Shown in pieces: positions 54,022 to 64,000 of a stretch of 64,000 nt of DNA. The DNA lies in assembly GCA_011037195.1 (NCBI GenBank), contig JAAEAF010006542.1:1-64000 (forward strand). The letters are read 5' to 3'. Source of the stretch: Triatoma infestans (lineage: Eukaryota; Arthropoda; Insecta; Hemiptera; Reduviidae). Both the position numbers and the translations under genes were made by a program. The notes beneath the pieces are model-generated. The model searched no databases, had not been told where the DNA came from, and saw nothing but the letters and a program-made list of their open reading frames with translations. Each line of letters begins with the position of its first letter. Position 1 is the first letter of the stretch.

Positions 54022-57000
54022 TTACAGCACTTTATTCAATTTAACAAATATTTCATTTTTTGGTCTTCCCAAAAATGCCTTGAGATTAATAGCATTAGGT
54101 TGTTTTGTTCGTTCACTTAAACTGATTTCATGATTTTCCAAAATACGACCTATCGTAGTCTTCATTACCATTTGGGAAAATCTTATTCCTGAAAATGAAT
54201 AGAGATCACTATTTTTGTTAAATTGCAAACATAATATAAATGTTCAAACTGACTCAAAATTTTCTTTCCTTTTTAAAGGCATCTAAGGTTGGTTAGTGCT
54301 TTTTGAATCGTCCAAACCCGAAATTGACAGATTCCAATTGAAGAAAAAAAAAGGCAATGTAAGTATTATATGTCTGTTCTTGCTATTGATGTCAAATCCA
54401 TCGTAACTTACAATTATCTGAGATTCTGTTTTTTTAATGGATACTTCTGTTTCTCGGTTTTGACTGACTGGTTTTGTATCTCATCTGAGCTTGACTTAAT
54501 AAGATTGTGTAGACATGTATTTATATCACAAAGAGTTATCAAAGTTTTAACAAAATTTTATTTAATCAAACTTTGAGGATGGACGAAGATAGAACCACGA
54601 AAAAAAATCTCAGCTAATCATCGCGCAAGTGGGAATAAACCTGGGTTTAGTCCATATAATTCTATTAATATCTTGAAGAAGCTTATTGCAACATTGGCGA
54701 AACCTCTGCTTATACTAAATCACTCATACCGAAGACTTGGAACTCAATCACCTAATCAAGAACACTTATGTTTCTAGTCATGGCTGCCTTATTAAGCACA
54801 TCTTAATAATGGATTAAAAAAAAGACACTTTTCGAAGGAACACCAGTCACTTATTCTATAAAAGTTAGTTATTCGTGTAAGATATTCGAGAATGAATTCG
54901 TATTGGAAATACGTATTCTGAGGTCCTTTTAGAATGAAAAACACATTTTTAGAAAAAAGTCTGTTTATGTTTGTAACAGACTTAATTCAAAACCAATCAT
55001 CGTAGGAATTTCAAGTTAAAATGACCTCTAACATTTGGAAGTTATAAGGTCAATAAAAGAAACCCTCGAAAGTTACACATCCTACTGAGTTGACCTATCT
55101 TTTGGGACCTCAAAATGATGATGCTCCTCCTTAAAAGAGATGCCTTTTTTTAATGCAATAATTCTCATTAAATGATCAATTCATTATGTATAATATTATG
55201 ATGTTACCATGTAACGTGATACTTAATAGATATTCTATATTATATTGATAGGACGAGCAAGTAAGTAAAACTTCGTTAGCGTGAACGCTTCCCCCAAACG
55301 GAATCCATTTCTTTTAATCATAAAAGCCTAAACATGAAAGAAGGGCGAATCTCATTGAGCAATTAGCGAAAATGTTCAAGATAAAAGGGATTTTTTGCGA
55401 AGATATCTTATTTTCATTACTATGTTTATAGTAACCATTCGAGAGATATATTATTAGAAAAAGGAAGTATGGGAGAGCAACCCCTATGGCTGGCTTGTCT
55501 TTGCATAATGTGACTTCCATGAGTGCCTTCTTTGCAAGAAACTCTAGCTATTATGCTTTATGATGAAACGCCCTATATTCTTGATAGATTTTTTTAAAAA
55601 GCATCAGATCCCTGCTCAGAACTCACTTCCAAATATTTTTATGAAAAAATTTTAATTTTTCTTGAACTATAATGTGAAAAATGGACCTTGATAGTCGTCA
55701 ATTTAAGTTCAGAAGAGTATATTACGATTTTAAGTTATTTAGAATGGCATTAAAGCCAACAAACCCATTCGAAAGAAGTTCGGAAATTAGAGTTATTACG
55801 ATTCTCGACTCATTTTTTCGTTATTGTTTTCAATAAAAAAATTCTAAATGAGTTCATTTTTGCTTCTACTAAAAATATTTATTTAATTTATAGGGAAAAA
55901 AATACCTGCACATTTTCTGGGCCCTTCACCAAAGGGTAGCCATAGTATATCCGTTTGTTTTTGTTCACTTCCATATCTTTCTGGCTTAAAAAGTTCTGGT
56001 TCTGGATAAACGGTTGGATTCATTTGAATACTTGTAGCTGGTATGATAATTTTAGTTCCTTCATCAATTATCAGACCATCCGGCGTTTTATAAGATGAAG
56101 TACATGAACGAAAAATAAATGGAAAAGTTGCATTCATTCTCATGGATTCTTAAAAAAAACGAAACAAAGTATGTTGAATAAATAATTGTATCTGAATATA
56201 GATGCATGTTCAGCATTTATTGGGATCAGTTTGAAGCGTTTGCTCAATTACAGCAAATCTCAGTTATATTACTTCAATTTATTTAGTTGGGGCAAAGTAA
56301 TGTGTATAAACAAAATTTCATACAGTTTTTAAGGGAAGAAGAAAATGTAATAATCTTTTCGAAGAAATGGTTTTCTTTCAAGAAAAAATATATCAATATT
56401 TTTTATCTCCTTTTTCGAATCAAAATTTGTTCCAGTTAAAAAAAACGATGTGTGCATCTGATTTTATGGGTTCAAGTGCCTCATTGTTCATATAATCTTA
56501 ATTGCTCGCAGTAAAGTTCCGCATTGCCATACAATATCCAGTGGGTTCACGGCTAGCATAGGCAATCTGGACGCCACCCACATCTATTTAATCTAACATA
56601 TGGTATTGATAGTTTTGTTCAAGTCCTAAATCCAATTGTTTATGAAGCTACAGCTTTCACAATATACTAAATAAAAATTGTTAACTACCATTAGGGGTTT
56701 CTGATCTGGCGAAAATTATGTAGTTCTTGCCAGTAAAATCTCTAGCGCATTACTAATTCAGTTTTCACCATCATTAAACATTTTACTGCAGATATCGCTT
56801 CTGCTATTCCCCGACGATCAAACCTGTACAAGTTGAAAAGGGCCCCCTCAAATTCGTAGAGCTGGTAAAAATGATTTGAAATTACGGCTTTTAAAAAACC
56901 TTATTTTAAAAAGTCTTTTTTTGATTGTTTCGAAATAACGAAACTATAATCAATAAACCTGTTATTTGAAATAATGCCAAATTCTAGGCCCATTTAGGTT

Positions 57001-59956
57001 TTCCGGATTTAATAACTGGATTTGACTCGATGATGAAAGTGAAGGACAATGATTGATTCACCAAAGTCATGTGCATTCGAAATAAAAGAATCATGATGAC
57101 TAGCTAGAAGAAGAAAAATGAAATCCTAAAATTAAGGAATGGGAACTTGTCGACAGCATCCCTAATAACAATATAAATGATTATATTTTTCATTTCGTTC
57201 GGCTTAATAGGACTTCGATCTATAAGCTGTAAAATTGTAAAATAAACGAATTGCTTTTGGCCAACCAAATAATACGTTAACTTTGCACTGACTTGCAATT
57301 CACTCCCAGCGCAACTGTAAATGCAAACCAATCCCAAGAAAAATAACCTTCTAAAATTTATCGATTCAATTTTTTTACCTTTCAAACAGTTTGCAAAATA
57401 TTTCATCTCTTGAACAGATTCATAAGACCAGCCACCATAGCTTTTCAAAACATTCCTGATTTCATCACGAGCTTTTTTCTGTACTTCAGGATGCAGAGCC
57501 ATATCAATCATGAACCAAGTCATTGTATTTGATGTTACATCCAAACCTCCTAGTAAAAATTGTGCAACAATGTTCGTTATCAGTTCCTCGGTGATTTCTG
57601 CCAAACAAGAATCCAGATAATTACCAAAAATTATTTAATTTGCTTTATAAATTTCCAGGCAATGAATGTTTAAAAATATAGACCTACTTACTATAAGAAT
57701 AGACTTCATCGTCTGCAGATTTCTTGTAAAGATCTTTCTTTCTCATTTGTACAAATTTCCCATCTAATAGTTTCTGGAATCTTTGGGCCAGCGAATGATC
57801 TTTATTTGAAATTACTGATTTAGTGAAATTTTTAATATAATTTTCTGTAGAACTATCTGCAAAACCTAGTCCTATGGAATCAGCAAATTTCGCAAAATGT
57901 TCTACTAATATTAGCTTGTAGTATCTGAAAGTAAATTTTCATTATAACTTGGCAAATAAACATTGTAATTTACTTTTTCTTTTCTTGCAGGCAAAAGAAT
58001 TTACCTCATATTCGAAACTTCATGCAGAGTATTGTGTATATCCTGGAATTCCTTTTTATCACCAATTTCTACGCCGAGAAATGTTGCTATGGTATCGGCT
58101 GCAATTAGCCTAAGAACACTCTTTGCTTCAAATTCTCCTTCAGGAATGGAAATACATTTAAATATATGTGGAAAAAGAGATTTCATTCGCCCCGATGTGA
58201 ACCATGGTATCATCTGGTATCTCATTGCTCGCCATCGGTCACCTTAGAAATGAACAAAATCAACTTAAATATATATTTATATTCTTTTTATTAAAAAAAA
58301 AAGAAAACTTCAAACTAATCGATCGAGAAGTAAGAAGTATATTACAGTAAACTAGATATTGTGCTATTAATGGGTAGTGTAGTTATAAGAAACTGCAGGT
58401 TTTAACCATAGTAATAGTTTTTAATTATATTAACTATTTTAATGGGAGCCTTTGTTGGGGATTGGAAAATATTCCGACAGGTGTGGCATGGTGTCCGTTA
58501 AATGCTAAAGCCAAGTTTTACAATAATAAAAAAAAACATATTAATATAGCAAATTAAATTTCTCTTTTAAGTGACAATAAATATCAAATTACAAAAGTTA
58601 GAACAAACACTTCTTGATTTCAAGAAGTTTGGGCGTCATGGGATCGTGCAGCATGTGAAGAAGTTGGTCGTGTGTTGGTCGACATCTGTACCGCTATTAC
58701 TACTACTTCCTACTTGTTAACCACGATTACTTCCGCTCATGGTCAAAGAACGTGACAAATTTTAATGAAATTGCTCAGCAAAAAAAAAACTTTTCGTATA
58801 TGATTCTGCCACGTTTAAGGACTTTAAAACCAAAAATAAGAAACATAATACTTGGTTGAATTTGTCATGTTTTCTAAAACACTCAGGTCTTCGGGTTGAG
58901 ACCGGTGTGTGGTTTGTTGTAAACCGACGTTTCCCTGTATCTCAATAGGCTTCTTGAAGGTAGTGTCGCTTCTAAAGCTGAAAAAACACGTTTTCAGAGT
59001 GTTGTTTCAGCAACCTTATCTTCTGAAAACAAGAAACTGAAAAGAACGTGTTGTGTTCGCTTTAGAAGCGACACTACGCTAAAGAAGCTTTAATTTTAAC
59101 TCTTTGGCGTCCGTTTATATATCCCACTCTAATCTGGACAATACTCAGGTCCCAATCGTAGGACCTGCAGAGAGAGAGAGAGAGGTACTTTGATTGTGTG
59201 GGATGTTTGCATAGTCAAATGCTTGCGATCAGCAAGATTTATTGCATCTCCCTTACATATTAGTTTTTGTGTATAGAATGTAGTCATCCGAAGATTAAAG
59301 CAGATATTTCATTTAATGAATGCGGTTGTGGGCTTAATTGCTACTTCTTCTTAACTGCCAGGTGATGTAATAAAATAAATAACTCTTTTAAATTCTTGTA
59401 GTTTCAACTAAATGCTAGTGTCTGTGTCCTACTCACTATATAGTTTAATAGTTGGAATTGTTTTCAAAAGCCCAAATTCCTCTTTGCATCTGTACTATAT
59501 CTTTATACATAATTGTATGAAATATATGATTATTAATAATTATATTTCATGATATAACAACAAAAAAATGATAAATAAAACAAAGTTTAAAGTACCTGTC
59601 ATATTAAGCAGACTGTCGTGAAATATCGATTTTTTATCAAAAATCCATCTTGGATGATCCAAAAAACTGGAGAAATCTTTTATTAATATTTTCTCGACAA
59701 GTGATAAATCTTTAACGATCAGTGTCGGACGCCAAAATTCATAAATGCCCACATATGGCAGTTTGCTATCAGTGATTTGATAGATTTTATCATAAACGCC
59801 GTTGGGTGTACACTGTTGAGTCACCAATGATAAAAAATGACCAAAAAATGGTATTGAAGGAGTTTGTGTGACACCTTTTCTAATCCAATACCGCCGCTTG
59901 TTGTAATCTAATATGCAGAGTAGGGTGAGTACTATTATCACCAATATTAATAACAT
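54022..59956 (-). CDS. Cytochrome P450, CYP3 clan (CYP6-like), complete in six exons
   Basis: A haem-thiolate monooxygenase, probably in the ER membrane, acting on hydrophobic endogenous or plant/xenobiotic compounds; the substrate cannot be told. Exons (- strand): 59956-59596, 58242-58005, 57924-57692, 57597-57379, 56148-55906, 54188-54022. The splice phases close to 486 aa, normal for the family. The N-terminus is a membrane anchor (MLLILVIIVLTLLCIL) followed by YWIRKGVTQTPSIPFFGHF. Then come GDRWRAMR (helix C WxxxR), LLGGLDVTSNTMTWFMIDMA (helix I, GGxDVT), KESMRMNATFPFIFRSC (ExxR), FKPERYG (PERF type) and FGEGPRKCAG (haem Cys loop). An intron interrupts right after the haem Cys-Ala-Gly; the next exon supplies IRFSQMVMKTTIGRIL. 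The first ATG follows a splice-acceptor-like TTTTTTAACAG, so a 5' leader exon may exist. Confidence 0.93.
54189..55905. other. Last intron of the P450 gene
   Basis: About 1.7 kb of AT-rich intron. A degraded reversed Rep-1-like stretch is visible at about 54890-55090 (GGAAATACGTATTCTGAGGT, AATTTCAAGTTAAAATGACC). No other coding sequence is supported. Confidence 0.4.
56149..57378. other. Fourth intron of the P450 gene
   Basis: AT-rich intron of about 1.2 kb. The open frame extending from exon 4 into it is intron read-through. No repeat recognised. Confidence 0.5.
58858..59090. mobile_element. Inverted-repeat element with GAAACGTCGG block, in P450 intron 1
   Basis: The left part reads CTTCGGGTTGAGACCGGTGT, TAAACCGACGTTTCCCTGTA. 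On the - strand this is GGGAAACGTCGGTTTACAAC followed by CCGGTCTCAACCCG, matching the element at 28258-28478. Further right, GTAGTGTCGCTTCTAAAGC (about 58963) is repeated inverted as GCTTTAGAAGCGACACTAC (about 59060). It appears to be a relative of the 28258 element with a different palindromic partner. Confidence 0.5.
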
Positions 59957-59971
59957 CCTGTTAAAAAACAA

Positions 59972-60857
59972 AATTTAATTTTTTCCTTGGTTACAAATAT
60001 TTTAGAAAGGAAATTAAAAGAAAAGAAGAAGAAAAATAACAAGAAATAATTAAATGTTCACCTAGTAAAAACAATAGCTATTACTTCGTATAGATGGAAA
60101 TGGATGCAAGTTTATTTGGGCAAAAATAACAATCTGATATAAAACATTGTTGCTAGTCATAAATAAGACATTCAGGTAAACATTTTATTATTCATAGAAC
60201 AAACATAGCTTAAATTTTAAAAATTAACATTTACATAATATGCCACTATATTGCAATGGATAAAAGGGGAGGAAACTCCTAAAATACCTTGGTCTATAAC
60301 TCGACAGTATTCTAACTTGGCTGCGTACATAATAACATGAAATTAAGGCAGGCAGTTCGAACTGCTCTACCCAAAAAATGGATACCACTAAAACTGCAAT
60401 CTCCAGCGATCCCCCAATACATTATTAAGATCTCCATTGAAGCCTGTTCCGGGCCAATAAAATTGCATTATATTACTTACAAATAAAGTAACGCCTATCA
60501 CTTCAGGAGTACAATAGTTCAAATGAAATAAACAACTTCACAGGGTAAGCTGGAAGAAGTTCATAGACAGGACAATACAAAGATATCAAGACAACTTAAA
60601 AAATACCGAATTTGGAACAGACCTCAAACTCAGAAAGTAGCTATCCCAGGAAGTACTTCAAGACAATTAGATTAGTATTTTATAGGAGGTATTTATTATG
60701 CTTGTAATTTTAAAATCAAATATTTCCAAATAATGTAAAAAGCAAACTACAGAACAAATAAAGGGGATTATTCTTATTCTCTTTTCTAGGAATCTCGAGT
60801 ACTGTGGAGATATCCCACGCTAAAGATGGGACCACATTTACATTAACAGATATTTTT
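59972..60857. other. Upstream region of the P450 gene, no other gene recognised
   Basis: This includes the likely leader intron or promoter of the P450 gene. No TATA box or enhancer can be assigned with confidence, and no coding frame or repeat is recognised. Confidence 0.35.
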
Positions 60858-61035
60858 ACCTTGATAGCTGCTTCATTTTGTGATCATCGACCTTTCGGGC
60901 ATTCGCCCATCAAGATTTATTGATAAAATGCAAGTCTGTGATATCACACTATTCTATGAAGATATTGATGATGGGCGAACGCCCGAAACTGGTCAATGAC
61001 CACATAATGAAGCAGGATATCATCGTAAATATTTC
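60858..61035. mobile_element. Inverted pair of hammerhead-like repeats (subfamily 2)
   Basis: The left arm on the - strand reads AATCTTGATGGGCGAATGCC then CGAAAGGTCGATGATCACAA and AATGAAGCAGCTATCAA. The right arm on the + strand reads ATATTGATGATGGGCGAACG then CCCGAAACTGGTCAATGACC and ACATAATGAAGCAGGATATC. The arms of about 60 bp are separated by about 55 bp. Both show the subfamily-2 core; the left has lost three bases of it and the right has TTGATGA in place of CTGATGA. Confidence 0.6.
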
Positions 61036-62462
61036 TGATGCTTTCCAGCTGTGCGGGCCCAACCACAATCACAACTTTTATATTGATCCTACACCCTAAA
61101 TTATATTGCACAGTTAATGATGTTTGGTTGTTTGTCGGCTGTTGAAGTATATATTATTAAAATTTCGTGAGGTTTGGCCAGAAGTAAAAACAAGGTGAAT
61201 TCTTGCCTATACTTTCATAAATTTATTTCGTTTTTCAAGGCATAAACGTTCTGTGGATTTATAAGATGTAATCTGTAAAATAATGAAGTATAGTATCATT
61301 AATTATGGACTGGCCGCTAGGTGCATCACAATCAACTTAATAAAAGTTCAGTTTGAGTTATGCTAATCCAGTGTGTTTTGTATTCCGTCAGCCCTCGCAA
61401 AAAAATAGTTGATATTACAGATCACACCAAATGTTGTATATAGATAGATGTCTTGTTAAAAAGTGATTAATCAGTTAAAGTGGGTCATATATTAACAAGA
61501 CCTTCACATTATATCTTTCCCACTACATATACAGAATATTTTTAGAATACTTCTGGCCGAACCTCCTGAATTTTAAAATATTGCATAGTTGATGAGAGCA
61601 ACTCTACTTGGATTGAGCGTGGCCTACAAATTCTACATATCGCTCACTTCCAAATGAATCTTAGATTTTTATAGACGACAATATAAATCTAAAACAAGAT
61701 CATAAAAGATGTTCCTCTATATGCCAGTGGATTTGGCCAAGTTTTTACAGAAATAAATGGATGTAAAGATTTGCTTCCTCTTTTATCTAGTTTTAAATGA
61801 CGTGTTAATGCATTACAAAGTGGTAGACAATTCTAATAGCTGAAGAGGCTAATTTATTATTTTGATAACTTTATAAATCTTTACGATTTAAAGAAATTTC
61901 ATTTTATTTGTCATTATCTAAACTTTTAATTGATTAATTTATATAACATAATAAACAATGCCACATATATTAATATCTTAACCAATGATCACTCTTATTT
62001 ATTGTATTAAGTGACCTCATTAGCTGATCCAGTTTCATTTTATTCAAATGCATAACACGCGCATTTAAATTTCAGTAATTAGTTTATTTTAATTAATTTA
62101 CTTTCACAAATGTTGCTGAAAAATTATTTTTAAAAAAAGTATATAAAAGTGTATAAAAAGTAATAAATTAATAAAGAATAATAGATTTCTGGGATGTTTT
62201 GACGTGAATGATCAAAGAGCTAAGTTCAAAAATTTGCAATTTACAATTTTATAAGTATGCGCCGCTTGCCTTGAAGTATCATTAAGTTGCAATCATACTA
62301 AGGTATCTTCTCAAATTTAAAAATGGGAGGAAATCTATTTTTTAGGAAAATATTTGATAAAAGTCGAGTTTATCTACCGACACATGGCAGTATAATGTTT
62401 TATGTGTAACCAATATCCAACACTGAAATTACATAGCGCATTGTACATTTTTTTCTTTCTAT
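61036..62462. other. No gene recognised
   Basis: AT-rich spacer. No protein-like frame, RNA gene or repeat that I can identify. Confidence 0.4.
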
Positions 62463-63475
62463 TAAAAAAAAAATCTGGTATGAAACACTCACACAACTCT
62501 CTCTTACTCCTGTTCTCAAAACTATAAGTGACAAATGTTATAATTTATGTACCAAATTTAACGAAAGTCGTTGAAAACTGAAAAAACTGTTCAGTAAAAG
62601 TCGGTTTACTAATTGCTTAAAACTTGGAATTTTGGCCAACTATTTATTTCTAATTAATTTTGCTTGGATGATAGAATTGTATAATAACTACATGATAGCA
62701 CTTTATGAGAAAAAACACATGAGCCCACCCCTCCCCTAAAAGTGCCTTAAATGAATTTTCAAGAGAAAGTTTTAAATAAAAGTTATAGGTGTAGTTATAT
62801 ATGAAGTTTCAAGGAAAATCGTCGGTAGCATGTTTTTTTTTTTTTTGCACCAAAAAAAATTGCGAAAAAAGAGGCATGAATTAATTTTAGTAAAGTGTTA
62901 AAGAAAACGCACTTCGGTTATCCGCCGATTTTTCAAACTCGGAATTTTCAAACAAACTATTTTAATTCTTAATTAAACATTATTTAGATGACAGAATTGT
63001 CTATTAAACTGAAGTAGCACTTTCGATGGAAACTTAACCCCACCCCTCCCCCAAAAGTGCCCTTAAATGCATACTCCCGGAGAAATGTATCAAATAAAAG
63101 TTGTAGCTCTTTGTATGTGTGGTTGATGTTCCAAGTTTAAAGATAATCGTCGGAGCCATTTTTAAGAAAATCGAAAAACGTAAAACCAACGTGTAAAGTG
63201 GTACTTCCGGTGAGAAGCGTTGACAGCTAACGTACTGTCAGATCCCTTGTGATTCTAAAGGAATATCAAGTTTCAAAATTTTCTACGGTTTTTCGTGTTT
63301 TCACCGATGCTGTTTACTACACACAAGACACACGGCACACAGCCATTGCTTAAAAAACCAATTTTGTTGGGATATCAGGGGACATCCAAACGATATTCGG
63401 TGTGAAAAACTCGATATCGAAATTTTACACGATTTACAATACTTCCTCTTACTAGGAGTAAGAGAAAGTAAAAAA
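62463..63475 (+). repeat. Rep-1 full-length copy (about 1.0 kb)
   Basis: Starts with poly-A, TCTGGTATGAAACACTCACA and CAACTCTCTCTTACTCC, and ends with ACTTCCTCTTACTAGGAGTA then AGAGAAAGTAAAAAAT, a perfect hairpin terminus. It follows the 4797-5895 copy step by step. Two tandem modules start at about 62695 and 63018 (AGCACTTTCGATGGAAACTT, then CCCCACCCCTCCCCCAAAAG). ACTTCCGGT is at 63203-63211. A CA-rich stretch is at about 63320, and TCGATATCGAAATTTTACAC precedes the end. Confidence 0.75.
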
Positions 63476-64000
63476 TAATTCCGAAGATCATTTCATCTTC
63501 TTGGTGTAAAAAAACGGTGTTTATTTGATCAATCTGTTACATGTAATGAAATTATTAAAGCAAAATCGATTTCTTTCAGCGTTCTTTGCTAACAAATTCT
63601 CTCTCTTTCTATGGGATAACCTTTATACAAAGAGGAATTAGTTAAGGTTGAGATAAGTTCTGAAACTGTTGGCTAATCTGTTTTAGAAAAAAAAAAAGGA
63701 GTTTATATTATAATAATTAGATCATGATTCATATTTTTACAACTTCGGTTAAAACATAACAGCAACTTTATTGGGATGATCTGAGGAGAAATATAATTTA
63801 CGTAATTTAAAATTTGCATGTTTAAATGAATGAACCTATAATTTAAAAACAAATTAATTCTTTAAATAAAATTATGTATGTAATAAAAATCACATAAGAA
63901 TGAAAAGAAGTGCGTTTTTATAAAATAGATTGGTTTAATGTTGCAAATTCAAAGTTTTATCAATGAATAAATTCACTTATAATACTTCCAACGGTTTTAA
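63476..64000. other. No gene recognised
   Basis: AT-rich sequence to the window edge without recognisable features. Confidence 0.4.

Noticed and set aside
57104..57380. C-terminal extension of the P450 fragment into the intron
   Set aside because: The frame passes a GT donor at 57378 and loses all P450 similarity; the ExxR exon at 56148 joins in phase instead.
59540..59971. P450 start at 59971 (TTG) and extension beyond 59596
   Set aside because: TTG is an unlikely start; the ATG at 59956 gives the normal membrane anchor. The part below 59596 is intron behind a GT donor.

Overview
The window is AT-rich animal DNA, almost certainly from an insect. It carries spliced genes with GT-AG introns, an insect-type cytochrome P450, insect-style non-LTR retrotransposons, Tc1/mariner and hAT remnants, tRNA-derived SINEs and many microsatellites. 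I could not fix the order. There is no sign of bacterial gene organisation.

Three host genes are supported, all in the right half. (1) A Rho guanine-nucleotide exchange factor of the ARHGEF10 family runs on the + strand over at least 14 exons (27527-50930). Its 5' exons lie upstream or are unrecognised. All exon phases close, giving 959 codons plus stop. (2) A dynein axonemal assembly factor 3 gene (DNAAF3) follows on the + strand as one long coding exon (52386-53762). (3) A complete six-exon cytochrome P450, CYP3-clan/CYP6-like, 486 aa, lies on the - strand (59956 down to 54022). DNAAF3 and the P450 converge, with stop codons about 260 bp apart.

The left 27 kb and most introns are repeats: LINE fragments from at least five lineages (called LINE-A to LINE-E here), an ORF1-like coiled-coil remnant, a DD41D-type Tc1/mariner deletion derivative, a mariner C-terminal remnant, an 875-bp fold-back with TA target duplication, a probable hAT MITE, two SINE families, and several small inverted-repeat elements.

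Two repeat systems dominate. The first, called Rep-1 here, is a modular family seen more than 15 times. Its full copies (about 1 kb, at 4797-5895 and 62463-63475) start and end with complementary CTTTCTCTTACTCC / GGAGTAAGAGAAAG sequences. They contain a tandemly repeated module of about 310 bp and an internal CA/CATA microsatellite, and the family repeatedly carries the ETS-type nonamer ACCGGAAGT. The second is a group of short elements with a hammerhead-like signature (CTGAYGA, hairpin, GAAAC, CGGTC), whose hairpin stem differs between subfamilies in a compensatory way. Together with related GAAACGTCG hairpins in inverted-pair elements, one with a 31-bp tail and a 13-bp target duplication, these look like remnants of Penelope-like retroelements. 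This is the least ordinary content of the window.
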